Positions 29,519 to 39,535 are shown, numbered from the stretch's first letter. The stretch is DNA of 64,000 nt from Sandarakinorhabdus sp. AAP62 (GCF_000331225.1 NZ_ANFY01000011.1:62001-126000), one strand, 5' to 3'. The notes: generated by a model not told the origin, from the sequence alone. Program-made: numbers and translations.

Positions 29519-29547
29519 TCAGACTAGCGCAACATCCACTACGAAAA

Positions 29548-29577
29548 TTGACAAACGATAGCTTCCTGCCTTATATT
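29548..29577 (+). promoter_or_regulatory. Sigma-70-type promoter of the AT-rich gene
   Basis: TTGACA (29548-29553), an 18-bp spacer and TATATT (29572-29577) match the consensus in 11 of 12 positions. The expected transcription start, about 6-8 bases further on, falls at 29583-29585, on the ATG pair at 29581 and 29584. The mRNA would then be leaderless or nearly so; no Shine-Dalgarno is visible. Confidence 0.6.
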
Positions 29578-29580
29578 TTT

Positions 29581-30699
29581 ATGATGACTAGATTAATTCA
29601 CTTTCCTTTCCGCAGTGTTATTGCGCTTTCTTTGTTTTTTGCGCCTGTTGCAGCTAATGCAGCAAAAATAATCTCTGATCGAACAAATTCAGGAAAAGCC
29701 TTCATTATAATCAGCGGCCCAATAGAACGTGATGATGCTCGGAAATTCGCTCTAGAGTTGATCAAAACAAATGCGGAAATGGTCGTTCTTGATAGTACTG
29801 GCGGCTCTACCGTTGAAGCAATTGAAATTGGAAAATCAATTCGCTTAAAGAGTGTTTCTACATTTGTATTTAATGGCCGCGTCTGCGCCTCGGCTTGCGG
29901 TCTCATTTGGTTGGCAGGTTCAAATAAGTTTCTTGAAAAGGGAGCGCGAGTTGGTTTTCATGCTACCTATACCAACAATCAAGGAGAAAGAATTACATCA
30001 GGACTTGGTAATGCGTTAGTAGGACGCTATCTCACGCTCCTCAATCTTCCCGAGAAAGCGATTGCTTTTGCTACAATGGCTGACCCGAATGGCATTATCT
30101 GGCTCACTCCGGAAAACTATAAGACTTCTGGAATAGATGTTGAACTTTTTGGCGAAAAAAACATTGACAATAAAATTCAAACAACACCTGTTCCTACAAT
30201 CACTACCATGTCTATGCAGCCACAGAATAGCGCTACCGAGGTATCTCTGTGGAAGAAAATCGCAGGCTGGACTGTAATCCGGGATCTCACATTATCTGGA
30301 AATTGCGCGATATATACCGATTTTGAAAGAGGAACTGCGCTAAGAATTGGCTTTAGAAAATCTGATTTTAGATCCAGTTACATTTTGATTGGAAACTTAA
30401 AATGGGAGTCATTAGAAGAGAATAAAAATTATGACCTCATTGTTGAGTTCGATTCTCTTGGAGCGTGGAATCTCCCAACTACTGGTCAAAAATTGAATGA
30501 TGTAGTTTTTCTACGAGCAGATTTTGCTGATACGAAATTTTGGGATGAATTTCTAGAAGCAAAATCAATGACCGTTAACTTCAAAGGACAACCTGTTGCT
30601 TCCTTAAGTCTGTCAGGAACCACGGAAGCGGTGAGAGAAATGCTACTTTGCCAAAAGTCAAAACCTATCAATCGGGATGATCCATTTGCAAAGAAATGA
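29581..30699 (+). CDS. Exported ClpP/crotonase-fold protein of unknown role
   Basis: About 372 residues with a clear signal peptide (FRSVIALSLFFAPVAANA). Residues about 40-145 resemble the periplasmic ClpP-like group: SGPIERDDARKFALEL, VVLDSTGGSTVEAIEIG (the glycine-rich oxyanion turn) and VCASACGLIWLAG, where the usual Ser-containing loop reads CASACG. The C-terminal 200 residues are not recognised. Codon use is AT-rich, unlike all neighbours. A TTG 11 codons upstream is open, but it lies within the promoter -35. I infer horizontal acquisition; the function is unknown. Confidence 0.7.
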   Translation: MMTRLIHFPFRSVIALSLFFAPVAANAAKIISDRTNSGKAFIIISGPIERDDARKFALELIKTNAEMVVLDSTGGSTVEAIEIGKSIRLKSVSTFVFNGRVCASACGLIWLAGSNKFLEKGARVGFHATYTNNQGERITSGLGNALVGRYLTLLNLPEKAIAFATMADPNGIIWLTPENYKTSGIDVELFGEKNIDNKIQTTPVPTITTMSMQPQNSATEVSLWKKIAGWTVIRDLTLSGNCAIYTDFERGTALRIGFRKSDFRSSYILIGNLKWESLEENKNYDLIVEFDSLGAWNLPTTGQKLNDVVFLRADFADTKFWDEFLEAKSMTVNFKGQPVASLSLSGTTEAVREMLLCQKSKPINRDDPFAKK

Positions 30700-30708
30700 A
30701 CATCGATA

Positions 30709-31011
30709 TTAATTTATTTGACTTATCTGCATTATGTCGGATAGAAGTAAATTGCGATAAAGGTGCGGGAAGAGTTGCCCGCCCCGGCTTTCCTCCCACT
30801 TCAGCGCCGGGCCCAGCGCATCGGCGTCCAGCGTCAGCGCAACCACGCCCGCTTCACCGGCAAACCATTTGGCCAGTGTGCCGGGCGCCTGTTCGGGGGT
30901 GGAGATGTGGATATAGCCGTCACGCAGATCGTCAGCCGAACCGGCGAACACGCGCGTCGCCTGGAACTGCGCCCATTCCGCCGCCCGCAGCAGCTTGACG
31001 ATCGGCGTCAT
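30709..31011 (-). CDS. DUF952 family protein with altered C-terminus
   Basis: 100 residues. The N-terminal part is a standard DUF952 protein (KLLRAAEW, DGYIHISTPEQ, GQLFPHLYR). The last 13-15 residues, encoded below about 30765, are AT-rich (LLLSDIMQISQIN) and do not look like the usual family ending. The acquired island seems to have replaced the original 3' end and stop. DUF952 function is not established. Its start overlaps the cyclophilin stop by ATGA. Confidence 0.8.
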   Translation of the reverse strand: MTPIVKLLRAAEWAQFQATRVFAGSADDLRDGYIHISTPEQAPGTLAKWFAGEAGVVALTLDADALGPALKWEESRGGQLFPHLYRNLLLSDIMQISQIN

Positions 31012-31877
31012 TTCGCTTCACGCACCGGCACCCTGAGCGTGCACAGATCTGCTGCGCCGGCCGGGCGCGGGAAGAAACCGATGCGGTTGGCGCGGGCGTG
31101 CGAGACCGCGGCAAAGCTGGGCGAGGCCGTGTCCATCATCTGCCATTTCGGGAAGCCGGGGATCTGGCTGGCAAGGCGCACGCGGGTGATCTTCGTGCGC
31201 TGCGCGTCGTCCTTGTAGAAGCCAAGCTCCTCGGTGCCGCGCGGCAGCGCGGCGTGCGGCTCGATGCCGGCCAGCACGCGGCCAACATTGGCGATATTGC
31301 GATCGAGATGGCGCGGGCCATGGCCGATGACGGTGTAGAGCTCGGCACCATCGCCGGTATCGGGCGGATTGTCCCGGCCCACGCCCACCGTGCCATAGCA
31401 GTGCGCCAGCCAGGCGGTGCCGGTGCTGGTGTCGCGCGCGGCCTGCCAGCCCGACACCCAGCCGGCTTCGGCATAGGTGTCCTTGTAGGGCGACGGGGTG
31501 AAGGCAAGGCCAGCCAGCGGCCGCTCATATTCGGCCGGAAGCGGCGTGGGCTTGGGCTTGGATGGATCAGGCCGCGCCGTCCATTGCACGACATAATTAT
31601 CCTGCACCCGCACGATGCGGCCATCGTCGAACTCGCCACGACGCACCAGCTGCTTAATGGCGGCCACGTGTGCGGGCGCAAAGGCCGGCGCCAGCTGGAT
31701 GACCATGCGCCCGGCGGCCGTCTCCATCACCATGATGTCGTCGGGGTCGATCGTCAGCCAATGCGTCTGCGGCGCTTCGGCGATGATCTTGTCGGCGGCG
31801 TTGTACACGGGCGGTTCGGCCGGCGGCGGCGCTTGTGCCAGCAGCAGCGGTGCAGCGAGGAGCAACAGCTTCTTCAT
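31008..31877 (-). CDS. Exported cyclophilin-type peptidyl-prolyl isomerase
   Basis: 289 residues. A signal peptide ([16 protein letters not shown]) is followed by a cyclophilin-like domain: [19 protein letters not shown] at its start, VQDNYVVQW for the active-site strand, and a divergent catalytic region. It should isomerise prolyl bonds in the periplasm, though long insertions (for example around residues 105-140) set it apart from PpiA. It is translationally coupled both to DUF952 (ATGA) and to msrB (TGATG). Confidence 0.85.
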   Translation of the reverse strand: MKKLLLLAAPLLLAQAPPPAEPPVYNAADKIIAEAPQTHWLTIDPDDIMVMETAAGRMVIQLAPAFAPAHVAAIKQLVRRGEFDDGRIVRVQDNYVVQWTARPDPSKPKPTPLPAEYERPLAGLAFTPSPYKDTYAEAGWVSGWQAARDTSTGTAWLAHCYGTVGVGRDNPPDTGDGAELYTVIGHGPRHLDRNIANVGRVLAGIEPHAALPRGTEELGFYKDDAQRTKITRVRLASQIPGFPKWQMMDTASPSFAAVSHARANRIGFFPRPAGAADLCTLRVPVREAK

Positions 31878-32242
31878 CAGAGTTCATCCGCCTGGAAATC
31901 GAGGGCAAGTCCGTTGATGCAGTGGCGCAAGCCCGTCGGCGGCGGCCCGTCGGGAAACACATGGCCCAGATGCCCGCCGCAGCCAGCGCAATGGACTTCG
32001 GTGCGCAGCATGCCGTGGCTGCTATCCGTTCTGGTGCCCACCGCGCCTTCCACGGCATCGTAAAAGCTCGGCCAGCCGGAACCGGAATTATACTTGGTGC
32101 TGCTGTGATAGAGCAGCGCTCCGCAGCCGGCGCAATGATAGTCGCCAGCGCGTTTCTCGTCGTTCAGCGGCGAGGTGAACGGCCGTTCGGTGGCATGTTC
32201 GAACAGCACGGCGCGGGCTTCGGGGCTGAGGCAGCTCATCAT
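31877..32242 (-). CDS. msrB: Peptide-methionine (R)-S-oxide reductase
   Basis: About 121 residues. Both zinc CxxC pairs are present ([10 protein letters not shown] and [13 protein letters not shown]), as are SGSGWPSF and the catalytic cysteine in [11 protein letters not shown], where the common Ser after N is Gly. It reduces the R epimer of methionine sulfoxide. The ATG at 32242 overlaps the ruvX stop (ATGA); a further ATG lies next to it and one at 32251. Confidence 0.94.
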   Translation of the reverse strand: MMSCLSPEARAVLFEHATERPFTSPLNDEKRAGDYHCAGCGALLYHSSTKYNSGSGWPSFYDAVEGAVGTRTDSSHGMLRTEVHCAGCGGHLGHVFPDGPPPTGLRHCINGLALDFQADEL

Positions 32243-32721
32243 GGTCTCCATCTCGACAGAGCATCGATTGCACCTTGCAGGATATAGCTCGCCGCCAGCC
32301 TGTCCACCCGCTCCGAACGCCGGGCGCGCGACAAATCCTCGGCGATCATGGCGCGCTCCACCGCTGCGGTGGACCAGCGTTCATCCCAGAGCAGCAGCGG
32401 CAGGCCGAGCACGGCGACATTGCGCGCGAACGCCCGCACCGATTGGGTGCGCGAACTGTCGGTGCCGTCCATGTTGAGCGGCAGCCCGATCACCAGCCCC
32501 ACCAGCCGTTCCTTGCCCACCCAGGACTTCAGTTCCGCCAGATCGGCGGCGAATTTGGTGCGGGCGATGGTGTGGGCCGGGCTGGCAAAACTCCAGCTGG
32601 CGTCGCAGGTGGCAAGCCCGATCGTCTTGGTGCCCACGTCCAGCCCGCCCAGCCGGCCGGCATCGGGCAGCGCCGCCGCATAGTCCGGCGCGGTGGTCGC
32701 GATCAGCGTTCCGCTTTCCAT
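32239..32721 (-). CDS. ruvX: Putative pre-16S rRNA nuclease / Holliday junction resolvase-like
   Basis: 160 residues of the YqgF/RuvX family. The RNase-H-like core shows [17 protein letters not shown] with the first metal Asp, [18 protein letters not shown] and the last Asp in [13 protein letters not shown]. The family trims pre-16S rRNA 5' ends and was once described as a resolvase. The 5' end overlaps the DUF3089 stop by 19 bp; the 3' end overlaps msrB. Confidence 0.93.
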   Translation of the reverse strand: MESGTLIATTAPDYAAALPDAGRLGGLDVGTKTIGLATCDASWSFASPAHTIARTKFAADLAELKSWVGKERLVGLVIGLPLNMDGTDSSRTQSVRAFARNVAVLGLPLLLWDERWSTAAVERAMIAEDLSRARRSERVDRLAASYILQGAIDALSRWRP

Positions 32722-33914
32722 GCCACCACCCGCGCCGCCACATCCTGTCGCACCGCTTCCCAGAACAGCGGATAATCAAACACATGGAAATTGTTGCCAG
32801 GCAGCACGAAGGCTGGATAGCCCGAAGGTGTCTCGCCGATCAGCAGCAGGCCGCGTGCGTCGCAGCGCGCCGGCACGCCGGGCGTCACCAGCTTGCCGGC
32901 GGTGAGCGTGGCCGATGGCACCAGGCTGCCCGGATTGGCGCTGGCCGGCGCCGCATCGCCGATGCTGCCGGTAAGCGGATTGCTGCACAGCATGGCGGTG
33001 CCGTTGCGCGGCGTGCCAGCAAGGCCGGTGCCGCGATAATAGACATCCAGGATCGCCGATGCATCGGCTGGCTCGGCAAAGCTCTGCCAGCTCAGGAGGC
33101 AACGCGCCTGCGCCCGCTGCTCGCAGGCGCGCAGACCCAGCGCCGGCAGATCAGCATCGATCGACACCGGCCAGCCCACGGCATAGGCCGCCACGATGCG
33201 GGCCGCGAGCGGCGTGCCGGCCACCTCTTCCTTCAGCAGGCGCAGCAAGTGCAGCGCACCCTGGCTGTGACCGGCCAATATGATGGGGCTGCCCGCTGGC
33301 TGCGCCTGCAGGAAGCGGGCAAAGGCCGCCTTCACATCGGCATAGGCCAGATCCTGCGCCGCCTGTGCCGAAGCGCGGGTTTCGGGCGTGTTGGCGAGGA
33401 AACTGCCCAGCACGGCCTGGCGGTAATGCGGCGCCCACAAGGGCCCGGCCGCCGCCAGCGCACTGGCCTCGGTGCGCAGGAAGCCGGCCAGCCGCAGCGC
33501 CTTGGTGGGTTCACTGGATCGGCCATTCCACTGGCCATTTTCAAAGGCGGCGGTAGGGGACACGAAGAACACCGGCACGTCGCCCCTGGCCAGCGCCGCC
33601 GCCCCTTCCGGCACGAACGACGTGGGATCATCGGCCTGGCCGGGCCGCGCCGCCCAGCTGGCGGCCTCGCCATAATCATAGGCGGCACCAGCGTCGGCCG
33701 CGGCAAATTCCCCGCGTGGTACCAATGCCGCACTAATCAGGCGATTGCCGGCCAGCCGGTATGTCAGGCCAGCCACGATGACGATGATGATGGCAATCGC
33801 CACCAGCCACAGGAACAGGCGCGGCAATCGCGCCGGTCGCTCGACCCGTGCCGGCCGTGCCGCCGGTGTCGCAGTGGGGTCAGCCGGATTGTCGTCTCCA
33901 GGGTGATCAGTCAA
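32703..33914 (-). CDS. DUF3089 alpha/beta-hydrolase-like protein
   Basis: 403 residues. One N-terminal membrane span (about 31-52) places the rest in the periplasm. The DUF3089 region includes [15 protein letters not shown] and the nucleophile elbow GHSQG (S217), which points to a lipase-like serine hydrolase. A C-terminal HVFDYPLFW may hold the catalytic His. Substrate is unknown. It is the first gene of a five-gene overlapping minus-strand chain. Confidence 0.85.
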   Translation of the reverse strand: MTDHPGDDNPADPTATPAARPARVERPARLPRLFLWLVAIAIIIVIVAGLTYRLAGNRLISAALVPRGEFAAADAGAAYDYGEAASWAARPGQADDPTSFVPEGAAALARGDVPVFFVSPTAAFENGQWNGRSSEPTKALRLAGFLRTEASALAAAGPLWAPHYRQAVLGSFLANTPETRASAQAAQDLAYADVKAAFARFLQAQPAGSPIILAGHSQGALHLLRLLKEEVAGTPLAARIVAAYAVGWPVSIDADLPALGLRACEQRAQARCLLSWQSFAEPADASAILDVYYRGTGLAGTPRNGTAMLCSNPLTGSIGDAAPASANPGSLVPSATLTAGKLVTPGVPARCDARGLLLIGETPSGYPAFVLPGNNFHVFDYPLFWEAVRQDVAARVVAWKAER

Positions 33915-34042
33915 ACGTCATGGCCTTCTGCAATGTGTCGGCCGGATGCCTAGCAGCGCTAGGGATACACGGGGAAGAAAAACACGATATTGTCCGTCGA
34001 AGTACTTGAGTTTTTTGTAATGAGCGGCATAAAGTCACAGCC

Positions 34043-34732
34043 ATGAGCAGCATCCTTTGCGTTGAAGACGACGCCACCATGGCCGAACACATCGCGCAGG
34101 GTCTGCGCGAAGCCGGCTATCATGTTGATATTGCCGGCACCGGAACCTTGGGTCTCGAGCTGGCGATGGACGGCCATTATGCCGCCATCGTGCTCGATCG
34201 CATGCTGCCCGGGCTTGATGGCCTCACGCTGCTGTCCCGTCTGCGCGAGGCCGGCAACCGCACGCCGGTGCTGGTGCTCTCCGCCTTGGCCAGCCTCGAT
34301 GAACGGGTGAAGGGCCTGCGCGCCGGTTCCGACGATTATCTCACCAAGCCGTTCGAACTGCCGGAACTGCTCGCCCGCCTGGAAGCCGTGCAGCGCCGGG
34401 CCGCACCGTCGGGGGAAATCACCCGGCTGGTGGAAGGCGAGCTGGAACTTGATCTGCTCGCCCGCCGTGTCACCTGGGGCGGCAAGCGCATCGATCTGCA
34501 ACCGCGCGAATTCCGCCTGCTGGAATATCTGGTCCGCCACCGCGGCCAGGTCGTCACCCGCTCCATGCTGCTGGAAGGCGTGTGGGATTATCATTTCGAT
34601 CCGGGCACCAACGTCATCGACGTGCATGTCAGCCGCCTGCGCAAGAAACTGGATGAAGGCGGCGCCGGCAATATCGTGCAGACTGTTCGCGGCACCGGCT
34701 ATCGTGTCGGCGGCGAGCCGGTTTCGGCCTGA
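34043..34732 (+). CDS. OmpR/PhoB-family response regulator
   Basis: 229 residues. The receiver domain has the acidic pair ED near residue 8, the phosphoacceptor D52 (IVLDRMLPG) and K101 (LTKPF). The winged-helix output domain is complete (LQPREFRLLEYLVRHRGQV, NVIDVHVSRLRKKLDE, VRGTGYRV). The cognate kinase gene follows 37 bp later. The signal sensed is not evident. The 128-bp upstream gap is shared with the divergent DUF3089 gene and should hold both promoters. Confidence 0.95.
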   Translation: MSSILCVEDDATMAEHIAQGLREAGYHVDIAGTGTLGLELAMDGHYAAIVLDRMLPGLDGLTLLSRLREAGNRTPVLVLSALASLDERVKGLRAGSDDYLTKPFELPELLARLEAVQRRAAPSGEITRLVEGELELDLLARRVTWGGKRIDLQPREFRLLEYLVRHRGQVVTRSMLLEGVWDYHFDPGTNVIDVHVSRLRKKLDEGGAGNIVQTVRGTGYRVGGEPVSA

Positions 34733-34769
34733 GAACGGGCTGTCTGCCGTGCCCCGCGCGGGGCCATCA

Positions 34770-36185
34770 ATGATGCTGCCCCCGCAACTGCATCGGCTGC
34801 TGGACCGCCTGATGCCGCGCACCACCACGTCGCGGATCAGCCTTGTGCTGTTTCTCGTGCTGTTTTCCGGATCAGCGCTGATGCTGGTCCTGCTGGAACG
34901 CGCCACCCAGAATCTGCTCGACCGCGACGCCCAGACCCGGATCGATGCCATCGCCGATGCCTCGCTGCTGGCGTGGCGCAAACAGGGCCTGGAAGCCGCC
35001 GTGACCATCCTCGATGGCGAATTGCAGGTGCCGGGGCCGCTGGTCATCCATCTTGCCACCAGCGATGGCACATTGCTGCTCGGCAATCTGGCGCGCTGGC
35101 CGGATGATGTGCCGATCGATGGCCGTTATTACCGCGTTACCGCCATGGAAACCGAACAGGGCGATCCCAGCCCCTATATGGTCACCGGCCGGCCGATGCC
35201 GCAGGGCTATCGCCTGCTGGTGGGCCGCAGCCTGGAAGCCGAAGTCCGCCTGCTGATGACGCTCACCACCATTCTCACTGCCGCGCTGCCGCTGGCGGCG
35301 CTGCTGGCGTGGCTGACCAGCCGGATGATCGCCCGCATCATCACCGATCGCGCCCACGGCATTGCCGATGTGGTGAGCGAGGTGACCGGCGGCAATCTGC
35401 ACGCCCGGGTCGATCTGCCGCCCGGGCCACCGGCCGATGCCTTTGATTCGATGGGCGCGGCCTTCAACGTCATGCTGGCGCGGGTGGAATCGGTGCTCGA
35501 CGAACTGCGCGCCGTCACCGATGGACTGGCGCACGATCTGCGCTCACCGCTCACCCGGCTGAAGGCCCGCATCGACAAATTGGGTCTGGGCACCGTTGTG
35601 GACGCTGCCGATCTGTCCGCCGTCTCGGCCGAAGCGGAATCGCTGCTCGCCATGCTCGACAACAGCCTGGAGATCAGCCGCGCCGAAGCCGGCATCGGCC
35701 GCGACCGCTTTGAAGAGGTCGATCTGTCGCGGATGATCGCCGATCTGGCCGACATGTACGAACCGCTGGCCGAAGATGCCGGCGTCGCACTGAAACTGCA
35801 GCCCGGCCTGTCGCGGGTGACGGCGCGCGCCCATCGTCAGTTGCTGGGCCGGGCGCTGGCCAACCTGATCGACAATGCCCTGCGCTATGGCGCTGCAGGC
35901 AAGGTGATCGAACTGGGCGTGGAGGCAAGCGACAGCGGCGCCCGGCTGCTGGTGGCCGATCATGGCCCCGGCATCCCCGCCAGCCAGCGCCACGATGCCA
36001 TCAAGCGCTTTGGCCGGCTGGACGCGGCGCGCGGGCGGCAAGGCCAACGCCTGCAGGGTGCCGGCCTTGGCCTGTCTCTGGCCGCCGCCGTCGCCCGCCT
36101 GCACGGCGGCAGCATCAGCCTTGCCGACAACAATCCCGGCCTGCTGGTGGCGATCGATCTGCCCGTCGTACCGGCAGCGGAATAG
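34770..36185 (+). CDS. Two-component sensor histidine kinase
   Basis: 471 residues. Two membrane spans (about 23-42 and 163-182) enclose a periplasmic sensor region of 120 residues. A HAMP domain follows, then the dimerisation helix with H255 (LAHDLRSPLTRLKARI) and a catalytic domain with N box (LIDNALRYG), GPGIP and GLGLSLA boxes. ATG at 34770 is used; a GTG at 34749 is open too. It pairs with the upstream regulator. Confidence 0.93.
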   Translation: MMLPPQLHRLLDRLMPRTTTSRISLVLFLVLFSGSALMLVLLERATQNLLDRDAQTRIDAIADASLLAWRKQGLEAAVTILDGELQVPGPLVIHLATSDGTLLLGNLARWPDDVPIDGRYYRVTAMETEQGDPSPYMVTGRPMPQGYRLLVGRSLEAEVRLLMTLTTILTAALPLAALLAWLTSRMIARIITDRAHGIADVVSEVTGGNLHARVDLPPGPPADAFDSMGAAFNVMLARVESVLDELRAVTDGLAHDLRSPLTRLKARIDKLGLGTVVDAADLSAVSAEAESLLAMLDNSLEISRAEAGIGRDRFEEVDLSRMIADLADMYEPLAEDAGVALKLQPGLSRVTARAHRQLLGRALANLIDNALRYGAAGKVIELGVEASDSGARLLVADHGPGIPASQRHDAIKRFGRLDAARGRQGQRLQGAGLGLSLAAAVARLHGGSISLADNNPGLLVAIDLPVVPAAE

Positions 36186-36188
36186 GCC

Positions 36189-37403
36189 TCAGCCCGCGAT
36201 CACCAGCCCGTGCCGCTTCTTGCCGGCGCTCACCTTCTGGCCCGGATTGACCAGCGCCGCATCGCTGCCCGCCGCTTCGCCATCGATGCGGGCGCCACCC
36301 TGCGCCACCAGCTTGCGCGCCTCGTTCTTCGAGGCGGCAAAGCCCAGACCGATCAGCGCATCCACGATGGTAACGGGCGCACTCACCGCAAACTGCGGCA
36401 ACTCCTCGCCCGCGCCGCCACCGGCAAAGGTGGAGCGCGCCGTTTCGGCAGCAGCCTCGGCGGCCTCGCGCCCCCGGCACAGTGCAGTCGCTTCGGTGGC
36501 CAGCACTTCCTTGGCCAGGTTGATCTCGGCGCCTTCCAGCGCCTCCAGGCGGGCGATCTCGTCCAGCGGCAGATCGGTGAACAGTCGCAAGAACTTGCCC
36601 ACATCGGCATCATGCGTGTTGCGCCAGAACTGCCAGTAGTCGAAATGCGGCAGCTGATCCTCGTGCAGCCACACCGCGCCCTTGGCCGTCTTGCCCATCT
36701 TGGCGCCATCCGCCCGCGTGATCAGCGGCGTCGTCAGGCCAAAGGCCTCCTTGGCGTCCACCCGGCGGATGAGATCGGTGCCGTTGACGATATTGCCCCA
36801 CTGGTCCGAACCGCCCATCTGCAGCGTGCAGCCAAAGCGGCGATTGAGCTCCAGATAATCATACGCCTGGAAAATCATGTAGTTGAACTCGATGAAGCTC
36901 AGCGGCTGCTCCCGCTCCAGCCGCAACCGCACACTGTCAAACGTCAACATCCGGTTGATCGAGAAATGCCGGCCATAATCGCGCAGGAACGGCACCAGCT
37001 GCAGCCGCGACAGCCAATCATCATTGTTGACCATCACCGCATCAGTCGGCCCATCGCCAAAGCGCAAAAACCGCTCGAAAATCCGCTTGATGCTGGCCAG
37101 ATTGGCATTGATCTGCGCATCATCCAGCAACTGCCGCGCCTCATCCTTGCCCGACGGATCGCCAATCTTGGTCGTGCCCCCGCCCATCAGCACGATCGGC
37201 CGATGCCCCGATTGCTGCAAATGCCGCAGCATCATGATCGAAACCAGATTGCCGATGTGCAAACTGGGCGCCGTGCAATCAAAGCCGACATAGGCGGTGA
37301 TCGCGCCCTTCCCCGCCGCGCCGTCCAGCGCCGCCGCATCGGTGATCTGATGAATGTAGCCGCGCGTTTCGAGACGGCGGAGGAAATCGCTGCTGTAGGT
37401 CAT
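36189..37403 (-). CDS. tyrS: Tyrosyl-tRNA synthetase
   Basis: 404 residues from the ATG at 37403. The class I signature appears as LHIGNLVS (HIGH-like) and KMGKTAKG (KMSKS variant). The tyrosine pocket lies in [13 protein letters not shown] and [24 protein letters not shown] (separate parts). The C-terminal S4 RNA-binding domain ends the protein. The frame is open to 37574, but that extension is not protein-like. It overlaps nothing and lies 3 bp from the convergent histidine kinase end. Confidence 0.96.
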   Translation of the reverse strand: MTYSSDFLRRLETRGYIHQITDAAALDGAAGKGAITAYVGFDCTAPSLHIGNLVSIMMLRHLQQSGHRPIVLMGGGTTKIGDPSGKDEARQLLDDAQINANLASIKRIFERFLRFGDGPTDAVMVNNDDWLSRLQLVPFLRDYGRHFSINRMLTFDSVRLRLEREQPLSFIEFNYMIFQAYDYLELNRRFGCTLQMGGSDQWGNIVNGTDLIRRVDAKEAFGLTTPLITRADGAKMGKTAKGAVWLHEDQLPHFDYWQFWRNTHDADVGKFLRLFTDLPLDEIARLEALEGAEINLAKEVLATEATALCRGREAAEAAAETARSTFAGGGAGEELPQFAVSAPVTIVDALIGLGFAASKNEARKLVAQGGARIDGEAAGSDAALVNPGQKVSAGKKRHGLVIAG

Positions 37404-37652
37404 GGCGGGGACGGCTTTACGGTGTGACGCGGCGCTTGTCATGCCCCGAGCGCAGCAAACGCAGCGCCGGCCCGCTTGAAACCTCACCCTTCCGTGCGGA
37501 CTTGATCCGGGGCAAGGCTTCCCCCATCCTCGACCGTGCGGACAGGAAGGCCTCCCTGCTTGGGCGAGCAGCACGCTGGACTGTCTTCAAGACGCATGCG
37601 GTGCAGGCCTGTTGCGGGCGCTGGCCGCCGTCACGGCGGGGGATGGAAGAAG

Positions 37653-39317
37653 ATGAAGGCGCCAATATTGCTGGTCGCGGCCATGGCGGCGCTGACCTTG
37701 CCCACCGTGGGTGGCGGGGCGGCGGCTCAAGCACCGGTGATGGCAGAAGCCGGGCCGCCGCAGGGCAGCGGCAGCTATCAGGATCTGCTGCGCATCTGGG
37801 CGGAATTCCGCACCTGGCGCAGCGGCTTTGCTGCCCGCACGCCCGATTGGTCTGCAACCGGCATATCAGCGGAACGCAGCCGCATGGCGACCTTCCTCAG
37901 CCAGGTTGACGACATGAACGTGGCCGGCATGGACCGCGGCCAGCGCGCCGAATTCCTGGCCGCACGCGCCAAGATGCTGGAACATCATTTCCTGCTTGAT
38001 GTGGCCCAACCCTGGCAGCGCGATCCCGGTTTCTATGTCGATCGCATGCTGGATATCGGATTCGCCGAATTGCCGGCCACGGGTGACGCCCTGGCGCGGC
38101 TGAAGACGCGGCTGGCCGATGTGCCGCGCCTGACAGCCACCGCCAAGGCCAATCTGGAGAACGTGCCGGGAGATTATGCCGATCTGGCCCTGCACAATCT
38201 TGATACGGCTGATGGTGTGGGCCATGGCCATCCCTATCGGCCGGTGCCGCCGCCGGGCGTGCTGGGCTGGCTGGACGATCTGGCGGCGCGCGCACAGAAA
38301 CATCAGCCCGAATTGCTGCCCGAAATCCGCAAGGCCCGGGCCGCGGCCGTGGAGTTTCAGGCCTGGCTCAAGGCTGGCCGTCCCGCAATGACCGCCAAGG
38401 CAGGCGTGGGCAAGGCCCGTTTCGATTGGTACCTGAAAAACGTCAAGCTGCTGCCCTACACCTCGGATCAGTTGATGGTACTGGGGGCCCGGGAAACGCA
38501 ACGCCTGTGGGCGGCGCACGCACTGGAAGAACATCGCAACCGCAATCAGACGCCGCTGACGCTGCCCACCACGCCCGAGGATTATGCGGCCCGCAAGGCG
38601 CGTTCGCTGGAACTGATCCGCGCCTGGGTGGCGCGCGAGGAGATCATCACCGTTCCCGACGACATCGGCGATCTTTACATCAACGTGCCGTGGATCGTGC
38701 GGCCCGACGGCCCGAATTTCTGGGAACAGGTGCAATATCGCGACCCGACGCCCGATCTGCTGCACGCCACACTGCCCGGCCATGCCTTTGACGGGCAGAT
38801 GGCCCGGCGCGACAAACGGCCCATTCGCGGCAATATCGGGGATGGCGTGCGCGCCGAAGGCTGGGGCGTCTATCTGGAAGAAGCCGCGCAGCGCCTGGGC
38901 TTCCTCGAAGACCGGCCGCGCGTGCGCGAACTCATCGATATCTTCGGCATCTTCCGGGCCGTGCGCGTGGCCGGCGATATCGAACTGCAGCTCAACCGGA
39001 AATCCGTGCCACAAGTGGTGGCCGAATGGCAGAAATGGACACCCTGGCTGGACCGGAACGTGGCCCGGGTCGACGCCGAAATCTACCTGCGCCGCCCGCC
39101 CGGCTATGGCCTGGGCTACACGGTCGGCATGATCGAAATGCAGAAATTGCTGGCCGATCGCCGCCACCAACTGGGCGACAAGTTCGTGCTGAAGCAGTTC
39201 CACGATGACGTCATGGCCGCAGGACGCATGCCCCTTTCCGTGATCCGCTACGACCTGACCGGCCTCGACGACGAAGTTCGCCACTTCTGGCGCCGCGACC
39301 CACTGCCGGCCCAGTGA
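37653..39317 (+). CDS. Exported DUF885 family protein with altered metal motif
   Basis: About 554 residues with a signal peptide (MKAPILLVAAMAALTLPTVG...). The DUF885 fold is visible through long helices and the late EGWGVYLEEAAQRLGF block (family EGWALYAE). Where family members have a zinc-like HEAxPGHHxQ motif, this one reads HATLPGHAFDGQ, with the Glu changed to Ala and one His missing. It may be catalytically inactive or use a different mechanism. GGAAGAAG precedes the ATG. It diverges from tyrS across a 249-bp gap. Confidence 0.8.
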   Translation: MKAPILLVAAMAALTLPTVGGGAAAQAPVMAEAGPPQGSGSYQDLLRIWAEFRTWRSGFAARTPDWSATGISAERSRMATFLSQVDDMNVAGMDRGQRAEFLAARAKMLEHHFLLDVAQPWQRDPGFYVDRMLDIGFAELPATGDALARLKTRLADVPRLTATAKANLENVPGDYADLALHNLDTADGVGHGHPYRPVPPPGVLGWLDDLAARAQKHQPELLPEIRKARAAAVEFQAWLKAGRPAMTAKAGVGKARFDWYLKNVKLLPYTSDQLMVLGARETQRLWAAHALEEHRNRNQTPLTLPTTPEDYAARKARSLELIRAWVAREEIITVPDDIGDLYINVPWIVRPDGPNFWEQVQYRDPTPDLLHATLPGHAFDGQMARRDKRPIRGNIGDGVRAEGWGVYLEEAAQRLGFLEDRPRVRELIDIFGIFRAVRVAGDIELQLNRKSVPQVVAEWQKWTPWLDRNVARVDAEIYLRRPPGYGLGYTVGMIEMQKLLADRRHQLGDKFVLKQFHDDVMAAGRMPLSVIRYDLTGLDDEVRHFWRRDPLPAQ

Positions 39318-39401
39318 AATTGCGGGAAAGGCCCGGCCGCAACGGGTTGGCTGCGCAGCATTGAACGACCGATCAGGCGGAGAACAGGACGGGCCGCTGG
39401 C

Positions 39402-39436
39402 GGCCAGGGTCGCAGACCCTGGCCCCGTTCGTTTTC
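39402..39436 (+). terminator. Terminator after the DUF885 gene
   Basis: A perfect 10-bp stem (GGCCAGGGTC and its complement) with a GCA loop is followed by CCGTTCGTTTT. It starts 85 bases after the DUF885 stop. The U-tract is interrupted, so efficiency is uncertain. Confidence 0.6.
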
Positions 39437-39535
39437 AGGTGGCCCGCTGCCGTTTCGGCCGTTAGCCGTTGGCCCCAAGGCTGCCGCTGAGATCGTTGCG
39501 CTGCCGCAAGGTGCAGCACATTGGCCATTGGTGGA

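Larger units (their letters stand above)
29520..30765. other. AT-rich island, probably acquired
   Basis: Base composition changes abruptly: a sample line inside (29701-29760) is about 43% GC by hand count, while flanking genes are strongly GC-rich with G or C in most third positions. The left edge falls within a few bases of the GST stop, the right edge inside the 3' end of the DUF952 gene. One plus-strand gene fills it. No integrase, transposase, terminal inverted repeat or tRNA was seen at the edges. Confidence 0.7.
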
